This document shows positions 11,755 through 23,600 of a stretch of DNA of 64,000 bases, in pieces (the first letter of the stretch is position 1; each line of letters opens with the position of its first letter). The DNA lies in the NCBI GenBank assembly GCA_019096065.1, contig JAGUCH010000006.1:764001-828000 (forward strand). The letters are read 5' to 3'. Source of the DNA: Paracyclopina nana. Its lineage: Eukaryota > Arthropoda > Copepoda > Cyclopoida > Cyclopettidae. The translations under genes were made by a program, and so were the position numbers. The notes under the pieces were generated by a model that ran no database searches, was not told the DNA's origin, and saw only the letters and a list, made by a program, of their open reading frames with translations.

Positions 11755-14700
11755 TTACTTCAGTTTCATGGAAAGTGTGGCTCCAATCATCATTCTGAAC
11801 TCGTCATAGCTGAAGTAGCCATTTCCGTCTTTGTCTGCGGTGCGGAGCATCTCGTCAATCTCCTCGTCGCTCAATTTTTCTGGCAAATTGGATAAAATTA
11901 ACCTCATTTCGCTCACGGCGATGCCGCCCGTGCGCTCCTTGTCAAATACCCTGTATGCTTCCCTGATTTCATTTTCTGTGTCGGTTTCCTGCATCTTCTT
12001 CACCATCATCACCTACAAACAGAAGATATTGCTGTCACTCTGAGGCAGATCCCTATGTTCAATAAACTGACTAAGCTTTTATAACAGAGCTTACTTTTGT
12101 CAGCTTTCTAAGCCTAAGGATTAGGAAAATTTCAAATTTCAAAGTACGTTTTTTGAGGCCCTGTTTCAAGCTCAAATCAGTGAAAAATTGGAGCTTTCTA
12201 ATTTTTGTGAAACCTCTCTTATTTTCCCATATTACTCAGTGCTTTGAAAAAAGGCGTCAATTTTTAGGTGTTACGGGCAAGCCAATATCTGGAAAAGCCC
12301 TCCCCCCTTTTGACAAAGCCTAGCACAAATTTTATGCAAACTTGGAAAATCCCCATGTTTATGCCAGCACCAAACCGACAACAACAACAACAAACCTGTC
12401 ATAATCAAGCTTGGGCTTTCTATTCATCAAAGGGCTCAAAGGGTAGGATGCAATCTATGTGAAAGCCGCATCATTGCTTACTATTTTCGATTCTACAGAA
12501 GAAGAAGAAAAAACCAGCATTTTATCAGGCTAAGGCCATTTTTTTGATTGAAATATGAAAAGGAGTCACCCAAGGCCTTTTGAAGTTAATGGGGGACTAG
12601 TCTGAACTCGTTGCACTTTTCTGATGGCAAAGTTCCTTCTAGTTTAGTATACTGGCTTTCTCCTTTTCGGGCTTCAGTAGCAGAAGAAAAAGGGGCTAAA
12701 AGTTGGAGGAAAAGAAGTTGCAGATTGAATAAAATGAGGTCTACTCAAAGTGAAATAACGCTTTCATACCGAAGAAGGCAAGCAGTTCGTGCGAATAATT
12801 GGAGGAGACAGCAGAGAAACTTTTGCGGTGAAAGCTTTCTCTCCTACTGCTGCTGCCAAAAGTTGCCTTCCACATTTTAAAAGCTTGTGAACTTGGTGTG
12901 GAAAAATTCGCACCTTCTGTTCACTTTTTCCCAACTAAGCTTGGCTGAGCAAGAAAAGCAGTTATTATTAATGGTTATTCCCTGAAAAATTCATGGAGAA
13001 GACCCCCGGTTAAAAATCATATAAAGGCCAAAAGCCACTTTTTTGTTGCCATGTGTTTTTTGCTTATATATAAAAAAGCCTCTTTAATTATAAGGAAAAG
13101 GAACGTCATCAAGGTATATACTGAGATATCTGGTACCATAGAAATCTTTGGAAGAAGATGAGATAGCCCAGAAGAGAAGAAAGCTGACCTCATGTTTTTC
13201 CAGTATTATATCGGTTTTTTCCTGTGACGTGGAAGCTTTTGTGCATCACACTTCGTTTCTGCGTGATGAAAGAACAGCAAAAAACAATGAGGAAAAAAAT
13301 GCAAAGAAGAGCTGATCAACAAGCAAGGTAAGTACGAATTTTGCTTTTGACATTTCCTACATGTAGAAAAGGGTTGCATGCCAATGCCAGAGAAGCATCT
13401 TCTTCATATTTATAAGACGAGGGCTTCGTTTGCAGAACTGCATACGCATGGTGGTACTTACACAAAATTCCGGGAACTCGATGGCACCAGATCCATCTAC
13501 ATCCACCTCATTGATCATATCCTGAACCTCCGCATCTGTCGGATTCTGCCCAAGGGACCTCATGACCGTAGAGAGCTCCTGCAAGATTAGAAAGCAAATC
13601 GAAATTATGTACACCACCTCCATTTTCTGGTAATAAAAAAAACGTTCTCCTTTCAGGCTTTCTTCACCTGGAGACAAAGAGAAAGAAGAAGAAGAAGAAG
13701 AAGAAGAAGAAGAAGCTTCAAATGGAACCAATTTTGACGACCTCTTTCTTCCATTATTTTTATCACTATGGGAAAGCCACCTATAGCCAGCTTTGATGGT
13801 GGTCAAAAGAGGGTTTCCTACTTTTATTCCATTTTGAAGGGTTCAAGTGTCATTTGGATGGATTTGATGAGCAGTCTCCTTCCTTTTATGAGCCAAAAGG
13901 CAATCAAATTCCTAAGAATCGCTTTACAAGTAGGCCAAGTGGTGCTCAGCTCTGGCAAAATCATCTCATCCCACAATTCAAATAGTAGGACTTGAGTGCT
14001 GGTGCTGTAAACAAACCTCAATTCAAGAGGGGAAATCACCTTGGGAATTTGTGAAAATTGCCTATACTTCCAAAGCAAGAAACATTACCCACCAAAATTG
14101 CAAAAGATACGAAAAAGAAAACTCTTCGAGTTGAGTGGAAAGTCAAAGGTTAATCTTGACGTACCCAAAAGCTAAAATCACCATAATTTATCTAAAAGGC
14201 AAAGGTATAGAAAAAGAAATGTATGAGATGAACATTTAAGGCTCGGGGATGTTCAAATCATCCATATTGGACTCCTAGTCAGCAAGTTTGATTAGGATGC
14301 ACAGAACGTAGGCCCCTATTAGTATTCCTCCAATATATGAATGGGGAGCAGCTTGCCTATTTTTGATAGGCTTGACCATTCTTTACACTCTTTGGACTAT
14401 TCTTTCTGACGGACTCTGTCAAGATAAAGCCGGTAGGCTACTGCAAAGGACATCCATTCAATATATGCACATAGTAGTGGAGACTTTGAGGAAGGGAGGC
14501 CATATGCTAGCTCTTCTTTGGAGCTCTGAAAAAGGCTTTCTACCTTCAGCAATACTTAAAACCTCTTGAAAACTCCTTCAGTTGACTGCCACTGGCTCAA
14601 TTCAGATGAAACCTCATTTCAATCAAAGTGAAAGAAGCACCAGATGGTTTCCCTCTCTCTTCCTCTCAAGGGAATGTATGTAGGTAGAGAAGGCACACAT

Positions 14701-17140
14701 TGCAATTTCCTCAAATGCACCAACCACTCTAGTAAATAATCATTTGATACTGCTGTCACTTCAACTCAAGCTCTTCTAGGCCTCATTCAGATTCTTTTTT
14801 CTTTTTTGGCTCTATCACTTCAAGCCATTAGAAATGGAACTTGGTTATTCATCTTTGCAAAGTATTGAGTAGTGTCAATTTTGAGGGTAGTTATTCAAAA
14901 CTTCCTTCCCTTTTACTCCTTTTCTGCTAAGCCTGTAAAAGTAAAAGCTAGGGCCAACATTTGAGCCATCAAAGCTCAGCACACACCTTTTCCCAAAAAG
15001 TGTGCTGTTGTTGCTGAAGTGTGAAGGGGAGGAGGTGGAGGTGGAAATTGGTTCAATTTTGTCATCAGAAGCAGAGCTCAGTAGAACAACCACCAGCTCA
15101 CCTTTTCTCTGGTGTATGTCCAAAAGGTGCTCATATGTTCTTGTTAGTGGCCTCCAAGCTGACAGCACTGCTGGCAACTTTCTAACCTTGCTTAGCTCCT
15201 CTCCAACGTCGTTAAAGTGTCTTTGCTGCTTTTACTCCCAGCAAGAAATCTCAGATTAAAGGTTGCAACAAAAAAGCTGTACTATAGGAATGATGGCAAA
15301 AAGTCGAGGGCTCATGCTGACAGAAATAAATCATGTTTGGCTTTTCATTTAATCTCCCATGATGATGATGATGAAAGCCTTAACCCAACTTTCTGCTTCA
15401 GCCAGACTTTGAGCAGAAGAAGCATCAAAACAAGCTGTGGGGCTGCCTGTTAAGAAGCCATATTCTTTCCTCATCAACAGCCAATGTGATTAATGTGGTG
15501 GCCCCTGATAAGAAAAAGTGGCAGATGCTCATGTTGAAAAGTTGCCTTGGTTTCACACACTTTTCCTGACTGGTTTTTGAATATTGTGATGCAACTGGAT
15601 TAAATCTAGGTCATCCCCTTTATCTTTGGCTGGCAGACCTGTTTGGCTTTAAGATCTTTTGTGTGGACACATGTGAAAGTCTGTTCTGGCTCACGAGTCC
15701 CTCTCACTCTCTTTCGTAGGAGGAAAAAGAATGTGTCGATGTGCACACAACCGTGAGGAGGGTCGATTTTCAGCTTTATGGTCCAAACGATTCTTCCCCC
15801 TGAAGCATTACTGCTACAGTGGTCTAGTGGTCTTGGTGGCACTCAATACCTACACTCAAATAGCTGACAACGCTCAACTGAGTTTCATTTGAACATTTCA
15901 TTGGCTTTTCTCCAATTGACTTGAGCAGATATTTCAATACTCGTTTTGCCCACAAGATCTACATTTTGTTACCAAACTAATAATTCTGGCAACCTATATA
16001 GCCATTCTTTTGAAACTGGACTAGTAACTGAAATAATACCGCTGAAAATGCTTACGTAGCCAAGCTGCTGAAAATTCGATGGGTTGTCTGCTCTTTGAAT
16101 TGAGGCTAAAAAGGGGCACTTTCTTGGTGTGTGTGTATATGTGTGGCTAAAAAACCTGCCATCACATAAAAAAGTTTGAATGGCTCTCAGATTGGCCTTA
16201 TGACGATTTTCTACCTTCATACTCTTGGGGAAGCTTACTTGCAGAAGCAGCACCACCTAATAAATCAAAAAGGGGCTGAAAAGTTCCCCAAAAGTGCACC
16301 TTTTAAGACAAAACCTTCTTTTGTAGCAGTGCACTGTCTTAAAGATTGGTCTCTTTTTGCTAAACACTTTCAGTGCTGAGCATCTGTTCCTGGAGTAATT
16401 GTATTCTGTTTTGCATTAAGGCCTAAGTTATGGTGTTGCAATCATCATTTCTCCGGGAAAAAAGGGTTTTGCCTATTATCGTGATCACCAGACTCTATCT
16501 TTCTAGGCTACAATACAGCTGGAAAAACTGTATAGGCTAAAATGGAGTGGGAAAAACGGAACTTTGGTGGGAAAATGCCTACTTATGCCAGGCATTTTGG
16601 CTACCGCGAATACCCCACATGGTGTAGATAGATGGAAGTATTCTCACACCTCGAAAAAGCCACTTTATTGTTGGCTTCCAATATTGCACTGGAGGAGCTC
16701 CTCAGTATTGAGCTTTTCAAAAATATGCCAATAACTTAGGATGGATAGTGTTCCTCAGCAAACTTGACTCCAATTTCATTTTGGCCCCCTCAGCTTTGAA
16801 ATATTGATTGACAACCTTTCTCGATCCTTTCTTTATCACTTCTCTTATCAAAAGAAAGTGTTTTTCTCCTCGCAGGAAAAATATCCCTGAGATCCAGGAG
16901 AAAACTCTGAAGGTTTTATAGGAATGGTATTTTATGTCTCATCGTCAAATTGTTTGTTGGGGGAGCATGACATCATCATACCTTAGTGGTGATTGTGCCA
17001 TCCTGGTTTTTATCGAAAACTGTAAATGCCTCTTGGAAGGTTGCAAGCTCATCAGCAGTCAGAGATTCCAATATTTTCCGCCTATCTGCCTCGTTAAAAG
17101 TGGTCATCGAGCCTGTGGACTTTTTGTTGGTAGAACTCAT
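11755..17140 (-). CDS. Calmodulin-like four-EF-hand calcium-binding protein
   Basis: The coding exons are 17140-16982, 13578-13462 and 12012-11755 (stop included), all joined in phase 0, giving 177 aa. The start ATG at 17140 follows a good 3' splice site (TTTCTTTGCAG, exon from 17205), so a further 5' UTR exon lies upstream. Residues 1-30 are an extension that calmodulin (149 aa) lacks. EF1 is [14 protein letters not shown]2 [12 protein letters not shown] and EF4 [12 protein letters not shown], all with canonical ligands. EF3 ([12 protein letters not shown]) keeps the D and E at positions 1 and 12 but has weakened 3/5/7/9 positions. The block [11 protein letters not shown] is identical to calmodulin. 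The family acts as a cytosolic Ca2+ sensor binding amphipathic helices of targets. Divergence in the C-lobe argues for a calmodulin relative rather than calmodulin itself. Introns are 3.4 kb and 1.45 kb. Confidence 0.92.
13579..16981 (-). other. Intron 1 of the calmodulin-like gene
   Basis: Bounded by GTATGA at the donor and CTTGCAG at the acceptor on the minus strand. It holds a (GAA)n microsatellite (13685-13715) that reads as a pyrimidine-rich (TTC)n tract about 105 nt upstream of exon 2. I see no gene inside it. Frames on both strands here look like chance. Confidence 0.8.
13685..13715. repeat. (GAA)10 microsatellite
   Basis: An uninterrupted GAA tract of about 31 nt lies in the intron, close to the exon 2 acceptor of the calmodulin-like gene. 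Confidence 0.9.
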
Positions 17141-17205
17141 GTTATAGGCTATGCAGTTGGTAGGGTGTGGTGCCAACTTTGGTCCTCATTCATCAATGGC
17201 AAAAT

Positions 17206-20200
17206 CTGCAAAGAAAGAGGCTAATAATTATTTACATGGTAATAAATCCTGTGTCATTTCGAGGGGAGCTTTTGAAGAGTAAGCACCTTTCCCTAAATAA
17301 GCCTATTACATATGGGCTTATGGAATTAAGTGAATGGAATTTCCTCAAGCTCACATGCATTTTGAGCAACAATAACAGCAAGTGAAGTAGCTTGCTTACC
17401 CTCAATTTGAAAATTACTGTTTTTTCATTGGATTGAGGTGCTAATTGCCCCCTCATTAGTTTCTATACAGCTAATGAGGGCCGTAACTAAGTTAATCTAG
17501 GTCGATACCCATTTTGGGCGTGAAAAAGTTAGGTAAAGCATATACTGTATACCGCCAACACACAAGTGCTTCACCAAGTGTCAATGAAAGCTAATTTATG
17601 TTCTAAGCCTACTACTATTTTTTCCTCCCAGAAATGCTAACGCTTTCTAGTGGTTTTTTGTGATGATATAGACATATGGCCACATGGTGTACTACTGTCC
17701 ATTACTCAGATTAGATGCAGCAAGCTGTTGTGCACATAGGACCCTATACACTATGGATTCTCCTTAATTCATGCAAAATGTCCCTTGTACTATCTACTTT
17801 TTAAATAAAAAAGGATTGCAGCTAATTCTGTAAGTGAAAGTTTGCAACATTTTTTGCCACTTGCCACTGATGAAATTGGCCCTAAAAAAGGTGTCCCATA
17901 TCCTGCCATGCAATGTGCAAGTTTCATGCTTGCTTGCATAGTAGCAGTACTCCTTCTTCCACTCCTACAATCAAATGGGGGATCTTGGGAGGGAAAACTT
18001 TGATATTTGAGCCCCATATCAGTAAAGTTTAGATACACATACCATGCAGTGTAGAAAAGATACCCACTCTTGCAATAAAAAGGACCAAGGAGCAATACAA
18101 GGTGAACTGAAAGCTCTTATCTTCTGCTACTTTAGTAGTATTAGATAGGTGTAGTAGTAGTCTAGTTGGTTTTAATTAAAAAGCTGCCACACTCCTACAC
18201 ACACACACATGTGTGTATCCTAGGGCTTTTTACTACGCACTAAAAAAGATAGCAATCTTCTCTCCTCCGGCATTGGCGGGTTCAAACCTCTTCTTTCTCT
18301 GCACTTTTATGCCATACACATGTGCTCACACCATTAAACGATGGACATCATCATGGTGTGTGACCATTAACATGCTGAAGAGTAGTGCACATTACAAAAT
18401 GCATTTTTCCCACTACTAAGCTAAGCAACAGCTTTTTTGCCTGTTGTTGTGGGCAATTGATAAACTGCCAGCAAAAAAGGAAGGTGAATCTGCTATTGGA
18501 AGTTTTTTCCAATATGCATCTTACGGAATATGAGCCTTGCTTGGGTGAGCTAGGGAAAGTTTCTGTAGGCAATTAGAAAGTTTCAACAATGCTACTCCTC
18601 GTACAGTATACATGAGACTACCAACAAGTTGTTTGCAGCATATCCTCTTAATCATGCCTAGCATATTGCCAATGCAACGTTTTTAGGTGTTTCCAGTCCA
18701 GTTTGCTTTGCATATAATTGTCAGCCATTTTCTCATGGGTAAAGTGAAATTTTATCCTCATTCACATATGTATATACTAGCATGTGGATGTGTGATGTGT
18801 TTTCCCAGGCCAGCAAGTTGTTGTTGTTTTAGTAATATAACCGTCAAGTGGATGTACTTTTTATTATACCACAAAAGTAGTATATCACAGCATTTGCTGC
18901 AGTGCAGCATAGCATTGACCCAAAATAGTAATATTGCATAATAACAGCTGCTTTCGTGTCCCTTTTTCCATTTGGGAAATTAAAAAGTTTGCTCTGTAAT
19001 GGCCTCAATTATTATTAGCAGCATGTGTTGCTGCAAACACATGCAATAATAATTCCAGCAGCTGGCTGACTCAAGACTTGACAAATTAGAGTAGTTATAC
19101 GCAAGGGTGCTTGACATTCCCCAGTGTGCTGTAGCAGTGAATGCATGCATATGGTGAAATTATTAGGGCCCTTTGTGCTGCTGTTGCTGAGTGCACAGGG
19201 TCAAATAACTTCCTTAGCTGAGGATTTGCTTTCTTGCTACATATGTGTACTATACTGTCCAAGAAGCCTTCTTGGCCTTTGAAAATAAAGTGAGCTTTGA
19301 TCAAAAAGATGAAGGATGGCATAAACAAGTGATGCAGCATTGCTATGTGATGAATGTGACATATGCAATCACAAATTATAGCAAGAGTTACTCAATCATC
19401 CTCCAAAGTTATTTGCTGACAAGTTTGTGCTTAGTATGCATAATTAAAACCTCCCACCATAGCATACCAACGTTAGCCTACATCAGCTTTCAAATTATTC
19501 ATGTGTTAAACAGTTTGTCCTTACACACACACAGAGCAGTTAATGAAGCGGAAGAAAAGTACTTTAACTCGTGTGTCAGCTTATTTCCATGCCTATTTTC
19601 ACAGTCAATTATTTCCAGCAGAGCAACGTGACCTCAAAAAAAAAAAAAAACCTTACAAAAAACTAAAATTTTTCCACTGTTGCTTACAATTAAAATTCAC
19701 AATCATGACATATATGCTTTGCTTAAAGTCAGCCTAAATAATGAAGATACGAAAACGAGCTTTCATGTGTATCGGCTTACCTGATGTTTTGCTTATTCCC
19801 GCTTGATTGCACTAAACCGAGTTCTGAGGCTGCAAATTGCGTCAGGCCACAATGAGACTCACCACTAGTTGCTTAAATGCAGCTACAGCCTTCGAACTTG
19901 TCTTGCTAGCATTAGTTGACGGTGAGTAATGGTTGGTTTGGCCGTACTACCACTACCACGACATTGCATTTAACATGTGAATGGTGAGCAGCAAGAGAAG
20001 AGAGAACAAATTCGTCTCTTCGCCTCGTCGGCCTCGACAACCTCGCTCTGCGATACGTAGCTAAGCTACGTATACGCACGCTTTTCTCTACCATGATAGC
20101 ACACTATAATGGTTTATGTCAATTGAGGGTATAAAGTATGCCATTTATTACACGGTAAACTTAAGTAGAAGAACATGGACGTCACTGCAAAAAATTCACC

Positions 20201-20670
20201 AGAAGAGAAAAAAGATCCTTTATAGATGAATGATATCCTGATGAGGCATTTTTTCAGATTTCCGCGAGCTCAGCAGTGTCAGTTATCCGCCTACAGCAGA
20301 TTTCAGCCCAGCAGAGCTTTTACGCTGCAAAAGGCTGCATTGTTGTGCCTTTGTTGGTGTTGCTCGGAAAATTAATCCTTTTGTGAGGTTGGAAAAGCGA
20401 TTATTGCTATCATCATGGGCAACGCTGCAGCTCTTGCAATAGTTTCAATAGCTAGCTTCTCCTATCTCCCATGGTCAAAATCAAGTTGTTGATCAACTTA
20501 ATCAAAGCTTTGCCAAGCTTTCTCCTTTTAGAAAGCAACAGTTTGAAAGGTTGCGCGCGCGCGCCAGCTCGCATTTCACACTCGATTGCTTTCTAGTACT
20601 TTTGAAAGAGTCTTCTACCCTTCTGCAATTTATATTCTCTTCTAAAGCATATGTATGTATATGGGAATAA
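17206..20670. other. Spacer between the calmodulin-like 5' end and the SLC6 3' end
   Basis: The right edge of the calmodulin-like 5' intron is not visible, so part of this may be its first intron and promoter. It contains small perfect hairpins: 17450-17480 (CCCTCATTAG stem, 11-nt loop), 19012-19053 (GCATGTGTT stem with outer ATTATTATT pairing) and a 21-bp near-palindrome at 20053-20073. AATAAA (minus) at 20149-20144 is a possible but distant poly(A) signal for the SLC6 gene. No coding region is supported. Confidence 0.5.
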
Positions 20671-23600
20671 CTAGGTTTCAATATGGGAGGCCACGAAGGA
20701 CTCTGGTCGATGAAGTCGTCCCATCTCGTACTCCGAAGTATTATGGGTCAACAGTCCCACGCCAGACTCGGAAATGTGGATCGTTTTGGGCGCAGCCAAG
20801 TTTTGCATCCTCTTAATTTGAGGCTTGAAGCCTTCCTTCAAATTCTGAAACGGGGGAAGAAAAACGATTTATGACCACAACTGGTTTATATTAGGCTTCT
20901 GCTAGAATAGAGAAAGCCAGACCTGTTGCCTTTTCCCATATTTAGCCTCAGATCTGAGCTTCATGTCATCCCGTAGTCCTCGGTGAATCCTCTATGTTAA
21001 GCATGAAAGAAGTTGAGAGAGCTCAAAAAATGCCCTATATTCATGCATGCAAAAATGAAAGGTAATAGGGCGATCCCATATTCGAATTTTTAGTCAAGTA
21101 ACGTTGCTAAAACAGCAACCTTACTTGATCAGTTAAGTTGAGCTTGTTCTAGGCAAGTTCGGTTCGTTTTAGCCATGTCCAGTTGACCGCTGAGCTGACA
21201 CGCCAAAGTGTTGTACATCAGCAGCTGATGAGAAAGGTACCTTTTCTCAATTAAGCAAGCTTCAGTTACTACGCATATAAGAACACTTTTTGTAGCTAAG
21301 TTCAGTTTGGCTACTGAACTTAGCTGGGCAAGTAAGCTAGTACTACATAAAATCAAGCTAAGTTAAGTTCCACCTACATAAATATCTGGGAACGGAACTG
21401 AACCAAACTTAACTTTCTACCTAACTTAACTTGACTTGACTAACTGGCCAATACGGGAATGCCCAACTAATTGTGTTAGCTAAGGATTGTTTGAATGGTC
21501 ATCGAAATTATTTTCCTTTTGCTTTTTAATACAAGTGAGTTAAGGGATTAGTTCACGAATACGTGTTAGGTCGTCCCTTGGGAGTCGTGAATTTGGGCCA
21601 CTCTATTACATACCTCCATGAACGATCCGGGCTGAGTGCAAACATAGAAAATGGCGTAGACAGGCACCCACATCATAGATGCCAGGCTCATGCACAGGCC
21701 CATGTATTCAGCCCATTTGGGGTACGTGTAGTCTGTGCCATACGTCACTGGCTCGTAGGAGATGCAGTAGAACACGAAAACAGCCTGTAACAAATTGAAA
21801 TAGTCTGCTTTCCAATCAATAGTTGTTGTTGTTGGGTAACTTACGAGCATGACTGCAGGAGCAAAGTATTTCCAGCAAAGAAACCAGAACAATCCAGGCT
21901 TCGTTCCTGTCATTTGTTCTACACAATCGCAAAATCTGTCGGCGCCAAAAAACCATCCAATCGCAATTGTTTGGAAGAAGCACACCCAAAGCAAGGACAT
22001 TCCACTGGCCGAATAAAAGTCCATCAATTGGAAGAGATACACGCCACCCTGTGAAATTACAGCTTGAGCAAACATTTTTAGAAAGCAGACAATAGGGCGA
22101 TCCCATATTCGAATTTTTAGTCAAGTTACCTTGCTAAAACACCAACCTTACTTGAGCAGTTAAGTTCAGCTTGTTCTAGGCAAGTTCGGTTCGTTTTAGC
22201 CATGTTCAGTTGACCGCTGAGCTGACACGCCAACGCGTTGTACATCAGCAGCGGATGAGCAAAGTAACCTTCTCTCAATTAAGCGAGCTTCAGTTACTAC
22301 GCATATGAGAACACTTTTTGTAGCTAAGTTCAGTTGCCAAACTGAACTGATCTAGGCAAGCAAGCTAGTACTACATAAAATCAAGCAAAGATAAGTTCTA
22401 CCTACATAAATATCTGGGAGCGGAACTGAACTGAACTTAATTTTCTACCTAACTTAACTTGACTAACAGGTCAATATGGGAACGCCCCAATGTTTTTATG
22501 TGCAACTGCTTCAAAGGCAGAGGTTTTTTTGTATAGTATAAACCAGCAGATATTCTTTTATTGTCAAAAGAGCTTACGTGCTCTTGGGACCTGAAGAAGA
22601 AGAAGTTCTTACGTTTGTGCACATGGGGACTCCCATGCAAAACATCAGGGCACACAGCCCTACAGTGAAGAGACGTCGGTGCTTCAGCAAAGTTTGCGGC
22701 CAATTGTCAACAATTCCAGTTACCAGAGCTTCTACGTTGCAAAACTCAGAGTCAATGCCCAGCACCTGAAATTGCACAGAAATTTATGGGGCGGACTTGT
22801 AGTCTGCCAATCGTTGCAACATTGCTCTGAAATAGCCAATTGGAGACACCCGAGTGAAACTTTTCACGCACGAGCGCGAGCGAGGGGGAATTTTATAGCA
22901 TCTTTGGTGACAACTCTTTGTTTTGAGACTTTACTATAAGTTTCTGGCTGATGCATTCCTCGCCAAAATCATTCTCCTTTGGATGCAGGGGCACAAAAGG
23001 AGCATGAAACTTTGATGTCTCTGAAAAATGCTGCTTTCTCCCTCTAATGATTCCGAAAAATGGCTCGATGTTGCCTAAGTGCATCAAACGAGCAGAACAA
23101 GTGCTTTCTTCCAAATCAAAAATAATGATCTCAAGTGGAAAAAAGCCCATTTTCTGACAACAATTTCTTTGCTTCAAAGGAAAAACTTCAAGGGGCGATT
23201 TTTGAATGCATAGTTAATTTTGGTTTGCCCCAAAAATCCAGCCCTTTTTAATGGAAAAGTTAATTAGAGGCATTTATACGGATGTCGTGACAGCAGCCGC
23301 ATCCGACTGACAATCACCACCTTAGATAAGGGATTTGAGGATATGTAATATGGTACACAACATAAATGGTGCATACATACCAGTAGCATGCAGAAAAAGA
23401 TGAAAGCCCAGAGCACAGAAAAAGGAAGTTTGAGAACCAGGTCGGGATACGTCAGGAATACCAAACCAGGTCCAGAATTCACGACGTCGTCAATTGTTGT
23501 CTCCTGAACGTGAGCCATGTAGCCAAGGATGGAAAAGACCAAAACACCGGCCAACAGACAGGTCAGAGTGTTGACCACGCACGTTATGAGTGCATCCCTA

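Noticed and set aside
18257..18300. GGGTTCAAACC resembling a tRNA B box
   Set aside because: There is no A box at the right distance and no cloverleaf can be drawn around it.
19012..19053. Hairpin that could be a microRNA precursor
   Set aside because: The stem is short (9 bp plus an AT-only outer stem) with a 6-nt loop, below usual precursor length.
19245..19631. 128-codon frame on the plus strand
   Set aside because: No domain. The region is AT-rich spacer with poly-A at its end, and no retrotransposon or exon features accompany it.
22049..22612. Intron possibly created by a MITE (introner-like origin)
   Set aside because: The splice sites lie tens of bases outside the element ends, so the element entered an existing intron.
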